A DNA stretch of 64,000 bases from Streptomyces spororaveus (GTDB lineage: Bacteria; Actinomycetota; Actinomycetes; Streptomycetales; Streptomycetaceae): positions 3,203,001-3,267,000 of the forward strand of contig NZ_BNED01000005.1 in NCBI RefSeq assembly GCF_016755875.1, written 5' to 3'. The notes beneath the pieces were generated by a model, which worked only from the letters and a program-made list of their open reading frames with translations, searched no databases and had not been told where the DNA came from. A program made the translations under genes and the position numbers. Below, piece after piece: positions 15,924 to 25,004 of the stretch (its first letter is position 1; the number at the start of each line of letters is the position of its first letter).

Positions 15924-18764
15924 GTGAGCCCTCCGGACGGCGCGGCGACCGACGACGGCGCACGCCCTGACGACGGCCGCGCCGCCCGCCCCGAACCCGT
16001 CCCCGAGCCCCGTCCGGAGCCCCCGCGCCCCGACGGCCGGACCGACCGGAACGGCGAGGCCAGGGCCAGGGCCAAGACCACGAAGGCGAAGGCCAAGGCG
16101 AAGGCGGCCGAAGGCGGAGCCGGGACCGAGGCCGGTGCCGGGACCGAGGCCGGGGCCGAGGGCCCGCACGGCCACGCCGCCACGGACGCCGACCGGGTCG
16201 AGGTCGACGAACCGCTGCTCGCCGCCCGCGTGCACCGGCCGTCCGACCTCGTACGCCTGCTCGTCGGCATCCTCGGCATCGCCGTCCTCCTCGCCATCGC
16301 CGCCTTCGCCCACGGCACCACCGTGGGTCTGGAGGAGGACATCAGCAAGGGCACCGGACAGGCACCCGCCCTGCTGATCAAGGTCGCCGCACTGGTGTCC
16401 AGCATCGCGGTGCTGCTGCTGCCCGTCGCCTTCGCCATCGAACGGCTGATCAAACGCGACGGGCTGCGCATCGCCGACGGCGTGCTCGCCGCCGTCCTCG
16501 CGCACGGCGTCACCCTCGCCACCGACCTGTGGGTCTCACAGGCCGCCCCCGAAACCATCCAGGACGCCCTCACCCGCCCCGCGGCCGGCGGCACCCTCAC
16601 CGATCCGGTGCACGGCTACCTCGCGCCCGTGATCGCGTACATGACCGCGGTCGGCATGACCCGCAGGCCCCACTGGCGCGTTGCCCTCTGGATGGTCCTG
16701 CTGCTCAACGCCTTCGCCATGCTGGTGAACGGCTACACCACCCCCTTCTCGATCATCCTCACCGTGCTGATCGGCTGGAGCGTCGCCTACGGCACCCTCT
16801 ACGCCGTCGGCTCGCCCAACGTGCGCCCCACCGGGCAGCACCTCCTCGCCGGACTCCGCCGGGTCGGCTTCCAGCCGGTCAGCGCGATGCGCGCCGAGAT
16901 GCCCGAGGGCCCCGAGCCCTCCGAGGCCAACGACCGCGGGCGGCGCTACCACGTGACCCTGGAGGACGGGCCGCCGCTCGACGTCACGATCGTCGACCGC
17001 GAGCAGCAGGCCCACGGCTTCTTCTACCGGGTCTGGCGCCGGCTCACCCTGCGGGGCATCACCACCGGGCGCAGCCTCCAGTCGCTGCGCCAGGCGCTGG
17101 AGCAGGAGGCGCTCCTCGCGTACGCGGCCATCGCGGCCGGGGCGAACGCGCCGAAGCTGATCGCCACGTCCGAGCTCGGTCCGGACGCCGTGATGCTCGT
17201 GTACGAACACCTGGACGTCCGGGCCCTCGACGCGCTCGCCGACGAGGAGATCACCGACGAGCTGATCCACCACACGTGGGAGCAGGTACGGGCCCTCCAG
17301 TCGCGGCGGATCGCCCACCGGCGGCTGACCGGGGACGCCCTCGTGGTGGATCGTTCCGGCAATGTCATCCTCACCGACCTGCGCGGCGGTGAGATCGCGG
17401 CGGGTGACCTGGTGCTCCGGATGGACATCGCCCAGCTGCTGACCACGCTCGGCCTGCGGGTCGGTGCGGAGCGCGCGGTGGCCTCGGCCGTGTCGGTGCT
17501 CGGCCCGGACGCGGTGGCGGACTGCCTGCCGCTGCTCCAGCCGATCGCGCTGAGCCGGTCCACCCGGGCGACGCTGCGCAAGCTGGCCCGGGAGCGGGCG
17601 GAGCGGCAGCGGGAGGCCGTACTGGAGTCCTCGCGGGCGGCGAAGGCGGCGCGCGAGGCGGAGTCCGCGGCCTCCTCGACCCCGGTCTCCGCCTCGGCGG
17701 CCGCCGACCGCAAGGCCGAGAAGAAGGCCCTGGAGGACGCCCTGGACGGGGCCCGCGAGGAGGATCTGCTGACCCAGATCCGCCACCAGGTGCTGCTGAT
17801 CCGCCCGCAGGCGCCGGTGGAGCCGGCCCGGCTGGAGCGGATCCGGCCGCGGACGCTCGTCTCGTTCATCGCGGGCGCCTTCGGTTTGTACTTCCTGCTC
17901 ACGCAGCTCGCCCACGTGGACTTCGCGACGATCATCGCCGAGGCGGAGTGGGGCTGGGTCGGGGCGGCGCTCGCCTTCTCGGCACTGACCTACTTCGCGG
18001 CGGCGATGAGCCTGCTGGGCTTCGTTCCGGAGCGGGTGCCGTTCCTGCGGACCGTGATCGCGCAGGTGGCCGGGTCGTTCGTGAAGCTGGTGGCCCCGGC
18101 GGCCGTCGGCGGTGTCGCGCTGAACACCCGGTTCCTCCAGCGGGCGGGGGTCCGGCCGGGGCTGGCGGTCGCGAGCGTGGGCGCCTCCCAGCTGTTCGGG
18201 CTGGCCAGCCACATCGTGCTGCTGCTGTCCTTCGGCTATCTGACCGGGACCGAGAAGACGCCGGAGATGACCCCGTCCCGAGCCGTCATCGCGGGTCTGC
18301 TGACGGTGGCCGTACTGGTCCTGGTGGTGACGGCCGTCCCGTTCCTGCGGAAGTTCGTGGTGACCCGGGTACGGGCGCTGTTCGCGGGCGTGGTGCCGCG
18401 CATGCTGGACGTGCTCCAGCGGCCGAAGAAGCTGCTGACCGGCATCGGCGGGATGCTGCTGCTGACCGGCTGCTTCGTGATGTGCCTGGACGCGTCGATC
18501 CGCGCCTTCGGGGGCGGCGAGGCCATCAGCTACGCGAGCATCGCCGTGGTGTTCCTGGCGGGCAACGCGCTGGGCTCGGCGGCTCCGACGCCGGGCGGTA
18601 TGGGCGCGGTGGAGACCACCCTGACCCTCGGTCTGATCGCGGCGGGGCTGGAGAAGGAGGTCGCCTTCTCGGCGGTCCTGCTGTTCCGCCTGATGACCTT
18701 CTGGCTGCCGGTGCTGCCGGGGTGGATCTCGTTCAACTTCCTGACCCGCAAGGAAGCCATCTAG
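15924..18764 (+). CDS. Pseudokinase-like and LPG-synthase-TM (flippase-like) fusion membrane protein
   Basis: About 946 residues. The first roughly 95 are Pro/Glu/Arg/Ala/Lys-rich and disordered. A group of membrane helices follows (for example VRLLVGILGIAVLLAIAAF), then a phosphotransferase-like domain in the middle (about 340-560), and a C-terminal UPF0104/LPG_synthase_TM domain with about seven helices (SFIAGAFGLYFLLTQ onward, including APTPGGMGAVE). In the kinase-like part the catalytic loop reads HRRLTGDALVV and the DFG position is DLRGG, so catalytic Asp is missing at HxD. The GTG at 15924 is preferred because AAGGAG lies 6 nt upstream; GTGs at 15876 and 15903 are in frame. The role is unknown; related proteins move or modify lipids. 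Confidence 0.8.
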   Translation: MSPPDGAATDDGARPDDGRAARPEPVPEPRPEPPRPDGRTDRNGEARARAKTTKAKAKAKAAEGGAGTEAGAGTEAGAEGPHGHAATDADRVEVDEPLLAARVHRPSDLVRLLVGILGIAVLLAIAAFAHGTTVGLEEDISKGTGQAPALLIKVAALVSSIAVLLLPVAFAIERLIKRDGLRIADGVLAAVLAHGVTLATDLWVSQAAPETIQDALTRPAAGGTLTDPVHGYLAPVIAYMTAVGMTRRPHWRVALWMVLLLNAFAMLVNGYTTPFSIILTVLIGWSVAYGTLYAVGSPNVRPTGQHLLAGLRRVGFQPVSAMRAEMPEGPEPSEANDRGRRYHVTLEDGPPLDVTIVDREQQAHGFFYRVWRRLTLRGITTGRSLQSLRQALEQEALLAYAAIAAGANAPKLIATSELGPDAVMLVYEHLDVRALDALADEEITDELIHHTWEQVRALQSRRIAHRRLTGDALVVDRSGNVILTDLRGGEIAAGDLVLRMDIAQLLTTLGLRVGAERAVASAVSVLGPDAVADCLPLLQPIALSRSTRATLRKLARERAERQREAVLESSRAAKAAREAESAASSTPVSASAAADRKAEKKALEDALDGAREEDLLTQIRHQVLLIRPQAPVEPARLERIRPRTLVSFIAGAFGLYFLLTQLAHVDFATIIAEAEWGWVGAALAFSALTYFAAAMSLLGFVPERVPFLRTVIAQVAGSFVKLVAPAAVGGVALNTRFLQRAGVRPGLAVASVGASQLFGLASHIVLLLSFGYLTGTEKTPEMTPSRAVIAGLLTVAVLVLVVTAVPFLRKFVVTRVRALFAGVVPRMLDVLQRPKKLLTGIGGMLLLTGCFVMCLDASIRAFGGGEAISYASIAVVFLAGNALGSAAPTPGGMGAVETTLTLGLIAAGLEKEVAFSAVLLFRLMTFWLPVLPGWISFNFLTRKEAI

Positions 18765-18793
18765 CCTCCTGCCCGGCTGTCGGAGGCGGGTGG

Positions 18794-18799
18794 CAGCAT
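18794..18799 (+). promoter_or_regulatory. -10-like box for the SUKH-4-like gene
   Basis: CAGCAT ends 6 nt before the ATG at 18806, the spacing of leaderless Streptomyces promoters. The hexamer keeps A2 and T6 of the consensus only, so support is modest. Confidence 0.35.
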
Positions 18800-18805
18800 G
18801 CGTCC

Positions 18806-20068
18806 ATGAGTGAAGACCAGGACAGCTGTTGCCCGTTCGACGATCCGGCCGCGGTGCTGCGCGCCGACCGGGCGGCCCTGCGGGGTGGGGCCGCCGGTGA
18901 AGGGGGCGTCGGGCGGGAGGTGTTCACGCAGGCCGAAGCCGTCTTCGGGCGGGCCGGCGTGGGACGCGCCGAGTTCGCCTCCTGGCTGCACTTCGCCGCG
19001 ACCGTGCTCGGGCACCACGACTACGCCGCCCGCGTCGCCGAGGCCGAACCGGGGCTGCCCTGGCGGACGGTGTGGGCCTGGTGGCGGCCCGTCGGCGCCT
19101 ATGCGGCGGAGCCGAACCTCAGCGGGGACCACTGCGCCGAGGTGTACGACCTCGACGGGGGCGCGGCCGTCAAGGTGTGGGCCCTGTGGTGCGAGGGCGC
19201 CTGGTTCGACCTGGACACGGGACGGCGGCTGCCCGCACCGGCCGACGGTGAGGCCGTGGAGCGGGACGTCGAGGAGCCGGACGGGCCCTGGCTGTTCGAC
19301 ATGGAGGAGGACGGGGGCTGGGCGCTGAACTGCCCCGGCACCTGGGAGGAGCCGGTCGTCCTCGGCGGCGGTCGCCACCTCTACGTGGAGGACCGCGGGG
19401 TCGTGGTGGTGGAGGAGAACGCCGCCGCGCTCGCCGGCTGGCCCCGGGGCGGCGCCGACACCGACTCCTGGGAATCCGCCGGGGACACCCCGTGGTTCCG
19501 CCCGGGCACGCGCGGCTCCGGTCCGCTCACCGCGGCCGGGCTCGCCCGGACCTTCGGCGACGCGTGGGTCACCCGGGTCCCCGGTGACAAGCTCCCGGAC
19601 GCACTGGAGCACCCGGCCACCCGGGAGTTCCTGAGCGAGGTCGGACTGCCGCGCCACTGGGCCGCGGGCAACAGCTCGTTCGAGGCCGCCCCGGAGCTGC
19701 TGCGGCCGCTGACCGCGCGGACCCCGGAGGCGGGCGACGAAAACCTCCTGCACCTGGGGACCTTCGACTTCGGGTACACGGACCCGGGCCTGGTGGGCGT
19801 CCACCGCGTCACCGGAGCGGTGCACATGTACCAGGAGTCCGTCATCCCGCTGGCCCGGGACGTGGCGGCCTTCGTCGGGCTTCTCGAGGGCGTGCGCCGG
19901 TACATGGGCGCCTGCTGGTCCCCGTATCCGGCCGAGGACGGCATCGGGGACTTCCGCAGGGCGATGGAGGACCTGGATCCCGAGGCCCTGGCCGACGGCT
20001 CCCCCGCCGCCGAGACCTGGGAGCACCTGTTCGCCGCGATCACGGAGCTGAGCGTGTACGGCTACTGA
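18806..20068 (+). CDS. SUKH-4-like immunity-family protein
   Basis: A 420-residue soluble protein. The C-terminal about 190 residues (from TFGDAWVTRVPGDKLPDALE, through VGLPRHWAAGNSSFEA, to a GDENLLHLGTFDF...GVHRVTGAVHMY block) look like the SUKH-4 fold of contact-dependent toxin immunity proteins. The N-terminal part is acidic with several Trp (WRTVWAWWRPVGAYAAEP). SUKH proteins neutralise secreted polymorphic toxins, but no toxin gene adjoins this one, and in Streptomyces many SUKH paralogues are orphans with other regulatory roles. The ATG at 18806 is the first in the domain frame and has a -10-like box 6 nt before it. The assignment rests on pattern recognition only. Confidence 0.65.
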   Translation: MSEDQDSCCPFDDPAAVLRADRAALRGGAAGEGGVGREVFTQAEAVFGRAGVGRAEFASWLHFAATVLGHHDYAARVAEAEPGLPWRTVWAWWRPVGAYAAEPNLSGDHCAEVYDLDGGAAVKVWALWCEGAWFDLDTGRRLPAPADGEAVERDVEEPDGPWLFDMEEDGGWALNCPGTWEEPVVLGGGRHLYVEDRGVVVVEENAAALAGWPRGGADTDSWESAGDTPWFRPGTRGSGPLTAAGLARTFGDAWVTRVPGDKLPDALEHPATREFLSEVGLPRHWAAGNSSFEAAPELLRPLTARTPEAGDENLLHLGTFDFGYTDPGLVGVHRVTGAVHMYQESVIPLARDVAAFVGLLEGVRRYMGACWSPYPAEDGIGDFRRAMEDLDPEALADGSPAAETWEHLFAAITELSVYGY

Positions 20069-20129
20069 TGTGCGGGCGGGCCCGCCCCCCGTTCGGGTCA
20101 GCGCGCGGGCGGGCTCGCGGTGGGGCGCA

Positions 20130-20135
20130 CAGGAT
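20130..20135 (+). promoter_or_regulatory. -10-like box for the secreted hydrolase
   Basis: CAGGAT ends exactly 6 nt before the ATG at 20142, consistent with a leaderless transcript. Confidence 0.35.
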
Positions 20136-20141
20136 GGGGAC

Positions 20142-21737
20142 ATGCCGACACACGCCTGGCGGGTCACCGCCGCCGCCACGCTAGCCGCCGGGATGCTCGC
20201 CACGGCCGCCTGCTCCGGTGACGGCGACGGGAAGAAGACGACGGCCGACGGCACCCCGGAGGTCAAGCCCCTGAAGTGGGGTGACTGCGAGGCCCCGACC
20301 GCCGCGCAGGGCGGTGGTCAGGCCCCGCCCAAGGACTGGCAGTGCGCCACCCTCGACGTCCCGCTCGACTACGCGAAGCCCGAGGGCGAGACGGTCCCGA
20401 TCGCCCTGATCCGGGCCAAGGCACGGGACCAGAAGAACCGGCTGGGCTCGCTGGTCTTCAACTTCGGCGGCCCCGGCGGCTCCGGGATCAGTACGCTGCC
20501 GGGCGCCGCGAAGGAGTACGAGGCCCTGCGCGCCCGGTACGACCTGGTGAGCTTCGACCCGCGCGGGGTGGGCGGCAGTGATCCGGTCCTGTGCGAGAAC
20601 GACAAGCAGCTGGACCAGTACTTCAGCGAGGACTCCTCCCCCGAGACGCCGGAGGAGGAGAAGGCCTTCGTCGAGAACATCCGCGCGTACCAGGAGGCCT
20701 GCAAGAAGAACTCCGCCAGGCTGCTCCCCCACGTCGGCACCGAGAACGCCGCCCGCGACCTGGACCGCATCCGGCAGGCCCTGGGCGACGAGAAGCTGAA
20801 CTACTTCGGCATCTCCTACGGCACCGAGTTGGGCGGGGTCTACGCCCACCTCTTCCCCAAGAACGTCGGCCGGGCCGTCTTCGACGCCGTCGTGGACCCG
20901 ACCAAGACCGCCGAGCAGAGCGCCCTGGGCCAGGCCAAGGGCTTCCAGCTCGCCCTCGGCAACTTCGCCCAGGACTGCGTGGACCGCGGTGACGAGTGCC
21001 GGCTCCAGGGCAGCACGCCCAAGGAGATCGAGGCCAACATCATCACGCTGCAGAAGGCGTTGGCCGCCAAGCCGATCCCCGGCATCGGGGACCGGATGCT
21101 CACCGAGACCCAGGCGACCAACGGCATCGCGCAGGCCCTGTACTCCAAGGAGTTGTGGCCGCTGCTGGAACAGGGCCTCGACGAGGCGGAGGGCGGTCAG
21201 GGGCAGCTGCTGATGGCCCTGTCCGACGCGCTCAACGGCCGTGACCAGCAAGGGCGTTACAGCAACATCGGCGCGGCCAACACCGCCATCAACTGCGTAG
21301 ACGACAAGGAGCGCTACACCCTGGAGCAGACGAAGGCCAAGCTGGCGGAGTTCCGCGCCGCCTCGCCGGTCTTCGGGGACCTCCTCGGCTGGGCCATGAT
21401 GTCGTGCACCGGCTGGCCGGTCGCCGGCACCTGGGAGACACCCGACGTCTCGGCGCCGGGCTCCGAGCCGATCCTGGTGATCGGCAACACCGGCGACCCG
21501 GCCACCCCGTACGAGGGCGCCCACAAGATGGTGGAGCGGCTGGGGCCCGGCGTGGGCGTGGAGCTCACCTACAAGGGCGAGGGGCACGGCGCGTACAACA
21601 GCGGCGACCCGTGCGTGCAGAAGGCGGTCAACACCTATCTGCTGGACGGCAAGCCGCCGGCCGACGGCACCGTCTGCACCGCGGCCCCGAACCCGACGGC
21701 GCCGCCCGGGACACCGGAGCCGCCGACGCCCGCCTGA
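20142..21737 (+). CDS. Secreted tripeptidyl-aminopeptidase-like alpha/beta hydrolase lipoprotein
   Basis: A 531-residue exported serine hydrolase. The N-terminus has a positive start, a hydrophobic core and a lipobox ending at Cys24 (LATAAC), so it should be a membrane-anchored lipoprotein. The catalytic triad is visible: the nucleophile in GISYGTELG (about 230), Asp in GNTGDPATP (about 450) and His in KGEGHGAYN (about 485). The oxyanion-region NFGGPGGSG is typical of the Streptomyces SlpD/SlpE and tripeptidyl aminopeptidase family, with the C-terminal TAP-like domain present. It probably trims short peptides from extracellular proteins. It ends with a Pro-rich tail before a strong bidirectional terminator. 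Confidence 0.9.
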   Translation: MPTHAWRVTAAATLAAGMLATAACSGDGDGKKTTADGTPEVKPLKWGDCEAPTAAQGGGQAPPKDWQCATLDVPLDYAKPEGETVPIALIRAKARDQKNRLGSLVFNFGGPGGSGISTLPGAAKEYEALRARYDLVSFDPRGVGGSDPVLCENDKQLDQYFSEDSSPETPEEEKAFVENIRAYQEACKKNSARLLPHVGTENAARDLDRIRQALGDEKLNYFGISYGTELGGVYAHLFPKNVGRAVFDAVVDPTKTAEQSALGQAKGFQLALGNFAQDCVDRGDECRLQGSTPKEIEANIITLQKALAAKPIPGIGDRMLTETQATNGIAQALYSKELWPLLEQGLDEAEGGQGQLLMALSDALNGRDQQGRYSNIGAANTAINCVDDKERYTLEQTKAKLAEFRAASPVFGDLLGWAMMSCTGWPVAGTWETPDVSAPGSEPILVIGNTGDPATPYEGAHKMVERLGPGVGVELTYKGEGHGAYNSGDPCVQKAVNTYLLDGKPPADGTVCTAAPNPTAPPGTPEPPTPA

Positions 21738-21783
21738 TCCGGGCCGTGTGCGCGTACGCGTCCGGATCCGCGGCCGGGAACGC

Positions 21784-21823
21784 CGAAGGGGCCGTACCCC
21801 GATCACGGGGTACGGCCCCTTCG
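21784..21823. terminator. Bidirectional terminator, 17-bp stem
   Basis: A perfect 17-bp inverted repeat, arms 21784-21800 and 21807-21823, with a 6-nt loop (GATCAC). It lies between the convergent hydrolase (stop at 21737) and moeZ (stop at 21853) genes. Confidence 0.9.
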
Positions 21824-21852
21824 TTCACCGCTGGCGGGCCCGGGCCGTGGTT

Positions 21853-23037
21853 CTAGTAGACCGGCTTCTCGGGCTCGATCTGGTGGACCCAGCCGATCAC
21901 GCCGCCGCCGACGTGCACCGCGTCCGAGAAGCCCGCGGACTTCAGGACCGCGAGGACTTCCGCACTGCGGACACCCGTCTTGCAATGCAGGACGATGCGC
22001 TTGTCCTGCGGCAGGTCCTGGAGGGCGGTGCCCATCAGGAACTCGCCCTTGGGGATCAGCTTCGCGCCGGGGATCGAGACGATCTCGTACTCGTTGACCT
22101 CACGGACGTCGATGATCTCGATGGGCTCGTCGGTGTCGATCCACTCCTTGAGCTGCTTGGGAGTGATCGTCGAACCGGCGGCCGCCTCCTGGGCCTCCTC
22201 CGACACGACGCCGCAGAAGGCCTCGTAGTCGATGAGCTCGGTGACGGTCGCGTTCGGACCGCAGACCGCGCAGTCGGGGTCCTTGCGGACCTTGACCTGC
22301 CGGTACTGCATCTCCAGGGCGTCGTAGATCATCAGGCGGCCGACCAGCGGCTCGCCGACACCCGTGAGGACCTTGATGGCCTCGGTGACCTGGATGGACC
22401 CGATGGACGCGCAGAGCACGCCCAGCACGCCGCCCTCGGCGCAGCTCGGGACCATGCCCGGCGGCGGGGGCTCCGGGTAGAGGCAGCGGTAGCACGGGCC
22501 GTGCTCGGACCAGAAGACCGAGGCCTGGCCGTCGAAGCGGTAGATCGAGCCCCACACGTACGGCTTGTTCAGCAGCACGCAGGCGTCGTTCACCAGGTAG
22601 CGCGTGGCGAAGTTGTCCGTGCCGTCGACGATGAGGTCGTACTGGCTGAAGATCTCCATCACGTTCTCGGCTTCGAGCCGCTCTTCGTGAAGGACCACGT
22701 TCACGTACGGGTTGATGCCCAGCACGCTGTCGCGGGCCGACTCGGCCTTGGAACGGCCGATGTCCGCCTGGCTGTGGATGATCTGGCGCTGCAGGTTCGA
22801 CTCGTCGACCTCGTCGAACTCCACGATGCCGAGCGTGCCGACGCCGGCCGCGGCGAGGTACATGAGGGCGGGCGAACCGAGACCGCCGGCACCCACGGCC
22901 AGCACCTTGGCGTTCTTGAGGCGCTTCTGGCCGTCCATCCCGACATCCGGGATGATCAGGTGCCGCGAATACCGACGGACCTCGTCAACGGTGAGCTCAG
23001 CTGCTGGCTCGACCAGCGGTGGCAGCGACACGGGCAC
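21853..23037 (-). CDS. moeZ: Adenylyltransferase/sulfurtransferase MoeZ
   Basis: A 394-residue two-domain E1-like enzyme. The N-terminal ThiF/MoeB fold has the ATP loop GAGGLGSPALMYL, DGTDNFATRYLVND, a zinc-binding CYRCLYP...CAVCG pair and the conserved SCAEGGVLG segment. The C-terminal rhodanese domain ends with persulfide-forming Cys in HCKTGVRS. MoeZ adenylates and thiocarboxylates small sulfur-carrier proteins such as MoaD/ThiS-like CysO and QbsE-type carriers, supplying molybdopterin, thioamide and cysteine pathways. It starts at GTG 23037 (VPVSLPPLVEP). It is the last gene of this minus-strand stretch before the bidirectional terminator, separated by 78 nt from the Spherulin-4 gene. Confidence 0.93.
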   Translation of the reverse strand: MPVSLPPLVEPAAELTVDEVRRYSRHLIIPDVGMDGQKRLKNAKVLAVGAGGLGSPALMYLAAAGVGTLGIVEFDEVDESNLQRQIIHSQADIGRSKAESARDSVLGINPYVNVVLHEERLEAENVMEIFSQYDLIVDGTDNFATRYLVNDACVLLNKPYVWGSIYRFDGQASVFWSEHGPCYRCLYPEPPPPGMVPSCAEGGVLGVLCASIGSIQVTEAIKVLTGVGEPLVGRLMIYDALEMQYRQVKVRKDPDCAVCGPNATVTELIDYEAFCGVVSEEAQEAAAGSTITPKQLKEWIDTDEPIEIIDVREVNEYEIVSIPGAKLIPKGEFLMGTALQDLPQDKRIVLHCKTGVRSAEVLAVLKSAGFSDAVHVGGGVIGWVHQIEPEKPVY

Positions 23038-23115
23038 TCCGAAGATGGGAGCATCCCCGCAGGTGCAGGGAGCGAACTGATGATTGTCCTCCCAGTAACA
23101 CTGCCACGGCCGTCT

Positions 23116-23841
23116 TCATTCCAAGACACCCGTCCCGATCCTTGAGACGATTTCGTCCCAGTACGCGGGCATTGAGGCCCACGGGTCGCTGCCGCGCACC
23201 CCGAGCCGGTCGGTGAACCAGACCGTACCCGCGCCCTGCCAGCGGGCGACCCGCATCGCCTCCTCCAGGTGCGTGCGCGGCACCCCGTGGACGAGGTGGC
23301 AGAACCGCTCCGCCGGATAGTCCGCGGTCCACTCGGCCACCTGTGACCAGCGGTAGTCGGACCAGGCCCCGGAGAAGGTGACCAGCTGGTCGGCGGCCTC
23401 GGCGTAGCCCTCGTACGGGTGGGTGCCGTGCCCGAGCACGATCCGCAGGTCCTCGCCGAGGCTCCGCAGCGTGTCCACGACCCGGGACACCGAGGCCAGC
23501 TCCGCCTTGCCGGCCGGAGCACCCGCGAGGTAGAAGCCGCCGACCCCGTACCAGTCCCGGAAGCGGTGGGCGTCGGAGATCAGCTCCCCGAAGGACCGCG
23601 ATCCGTCCCGCATCGCGAGATGGCCGAGGATCATGCCGCCCGCGCGGCGCAGTTTCGCGGCCGCTTCCGTGCAGTGCGGGTCGGGCCGGCCGCCCGGGCC
23701 GTCCGCGACGTTGAGCACGGCCCAGTGCAGCGGGGTGCCGGGGCGGGTCAGCTCGGCCCACTCGACGGGGGCGAGCAGCGGGTGCGCGTAGCCGGGGATG
23801 CCCAGACCGAGGCGCCCGGCCTCGGTCGAGGCGGCGGTCAT
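23116..23841 (-). CDS. Spherulin-4 / GH135-like (Sph3-type) protein
   Basis: A 241-residue TIM-barrel-like protein of the spherulation-specific family 4. Features of the family are GIPGYAHPL at the start, WAVLNVADGPG, ILGHLAMRDGSRS, a DWYGVGGFYLAG strand with probable acidic active site region, and VHGVPRTHLEEAM. In fungi the homologue Sph3 is an endo-alpha-1,4-N-acetylgalactosaminidase of galactosaminogalactan biosynthesis. There is no signal peptide, so it would be cytoplasmic or exported otherwise. The ATG at 23841 is used: it has GGGGG upstream and avoids overlap with the epimerase stop (23859). It is the last gene of the four-gene operon with the PelF-like transferase. Confidence 0.8.
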   Translation of the reverse strand: MTAASTEAGRLGLGIPGYAHPLLAPVEWAELTRPGTPLHWAVLNVADGPGGRPDPHCTEAAAKLRRAGGMILGHLAMRDGSRSFGELISDAHRFRDWYGVGGFYLAGAPAGKAELASVSRVVDTLRSLGEDLRIVLGHGTHPYEGYAEAADQLVTFSGAWSDYRWSQVAEWTADYPAERFCHLVHGVPRTHLEEAMRVARWQGAGTVWFTDRLGVRGSDPWASMPAYWDEIVSRIGTGVLE

Positions 23842-23858
23842 GGCCCCCGGCGGCGTCG

Positions 23859-24869
23859 TCAGATGCGGCACGCCGCCTCCATCCAGATGTCCGCGAGGGA
23901 TTCCTCCAGGTTGATCCGCGGCCGCCAGCCGAGCCGGTCCCGGGCGGTACGGACGTCCGCCTGCTGCCAGGCTCCGCAGCCGTCCGGGTAGGGGTACGGC
24001 TGGGGAGCCGCGGCGGCCATCTGCTCGGCGGTGGCCTCGGAGCGCGGGGAGCCGATGGTGGCGAGTCCGGCGGGGCGGCCGGGGTGCCCGTGCAGCTGCT
24101 GGGGTCCGCCGTGCGGGACGTCCAGCTCGTGCAGGGCGCCCCCGTACCCGGCGACCCGGGCCAGGACCGCGGCCGCGTCGCGCAGCCTGACCGCGCGGCC
24201 GGTGCCGATGTTGACCACGCCCTGGGCGGCGGACAGCGAGGCGGCGTGCACGGCCCGCGCCACGTCCCGTACGTCGACGAAGTCGCGCTGCACGCCGAGC
24301 CCGCTGAGCTTCAGCTCGCCGTCACCGGCCTGCATCGCGCGGCGCATCGCCTCGGCGAGCCGGCCGAGCGGGGATCCGGCGGGGGTGCCCGGGCCGACCG
24401 GCGAGAAGATCCGCAGGACCACGGCGTCCAGTCCGGAGCCCAGGACCAGCTCGGTGGCGGCCAGTTTGCTCACCCCGTACGGTCCACCGGGTCTCGGCAC
24501 GGCGTCCTCGGCCGTGGACGATCCGGGCTGGCTGGGCCCGTACTCGGCGGCGCAGCCCAGCTGCACCAGCCGGGCCCCGCAGCCGCTGCGGCGCAGCGAC
24601 TCGCAGATCGTCGCGACGGCGACGGTGTTGTGCCGGGTGAGTTCCCGGGCCCCGCCCCGGGTGGCGCCGGCGCAGTTGATGACGACGCCCGGGTGGACGG
24701 CGTCGAGGAAGCGGGTGAGCGCACCGGGGCTGCCGGTGGCGAGGTCGAAGCGGACGTCGGCGTCGTCGCCGCGGCCGAGCGCGGTGAGCTGGACGGCGGG
24801 GTCGGCGAGCAGCCGGTCGGCGACGTAGCGGCCGAGGTATCCGTTGGCTCCGATCAGCAGCACCCTCAT
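23859..24869 (-). CDS. NAD-dependent sugar epimerase/dehydratase (SDR)
   Basis: A 336-residue extended short-chain dehydrogenase. It has a Rossmann glycine motif GANGYLG (7-13) and the catalytic YxxxK in YGVSKLAATE near 145. A Ser upstream and the DFVDVRDVARAV segment are typical of nucleotide-sugar epimerases. UDP-sugar epimerisation (for example UDP-GlcNAc/UDP-GalNAc) is likely from context but not shown by sequence. Its ATG overlaps the stop of a 12-codon mini-ORF (ATGA), with AAGGGG as an additional ribosome site. It precedes the Spherulin-4 gene by 17 nt. Confidence 0.87.
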   Translation of the reverse strand: MRVLLIGANGYLGRYVADRLLADPAVQLTALGRGDDADVRFDLATGSPGALTRFLDAVHPGVVINCAGATRGGARELTRHNTVAVATICESLRRSGCGARLVQLGCAAEYGPSQPGSSTAEDAVPRPGGPYGVSKLAATELVLGSGLDAVVLRIFSPVGPGTPAGSPLGRLAEAMRRAMQAGDGELKLSGLGVQRDFVDVRDVARAVHAASLSAAQGVVNIGTGRAVRLRDAAAVLARVAGYGGALHELDVPHGGPQQLHGHPGRPAGLATIGSPRSEATAEQMAAAAPQPYPYPDGCGAWQQADVRTARDRLGWRPRINLEESLADIWMEAACRI

Positions 24870-24904
24870 CGCGTGACCCCTTGGTTGGTTGGCTGGCCGG
24901 TCAT
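24866..24904 (-). CDS. 12-codon mini-ORF coupled to the epimerase
   Basis: Encodes MTGQPTNQGVTR and stops at TGA 24866-24868, overlapping the epimerase ATG by the ATGA arrangement. Its start has a textbook AAGGAG 8 nt upstream, a better site than that of most real genes here. It may deliver ribosomes to the epimerase or act as a small leader peptide. Its peptide is polar and has no known homologue that I recognise. Confidence 0.45.
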   Translation of the reverse strand: MTGQPTNQGVTR

Positions 24905-25004
24905 GTCTTTTTCTCCTTGCGGACGGATGGACGGATGGGTGGGGCGGGGTACGGGCAAAGCGCCTCGGCGTCGGCTCCGAAGGTCTGGGGACGTCCCGGG
25001 GACG

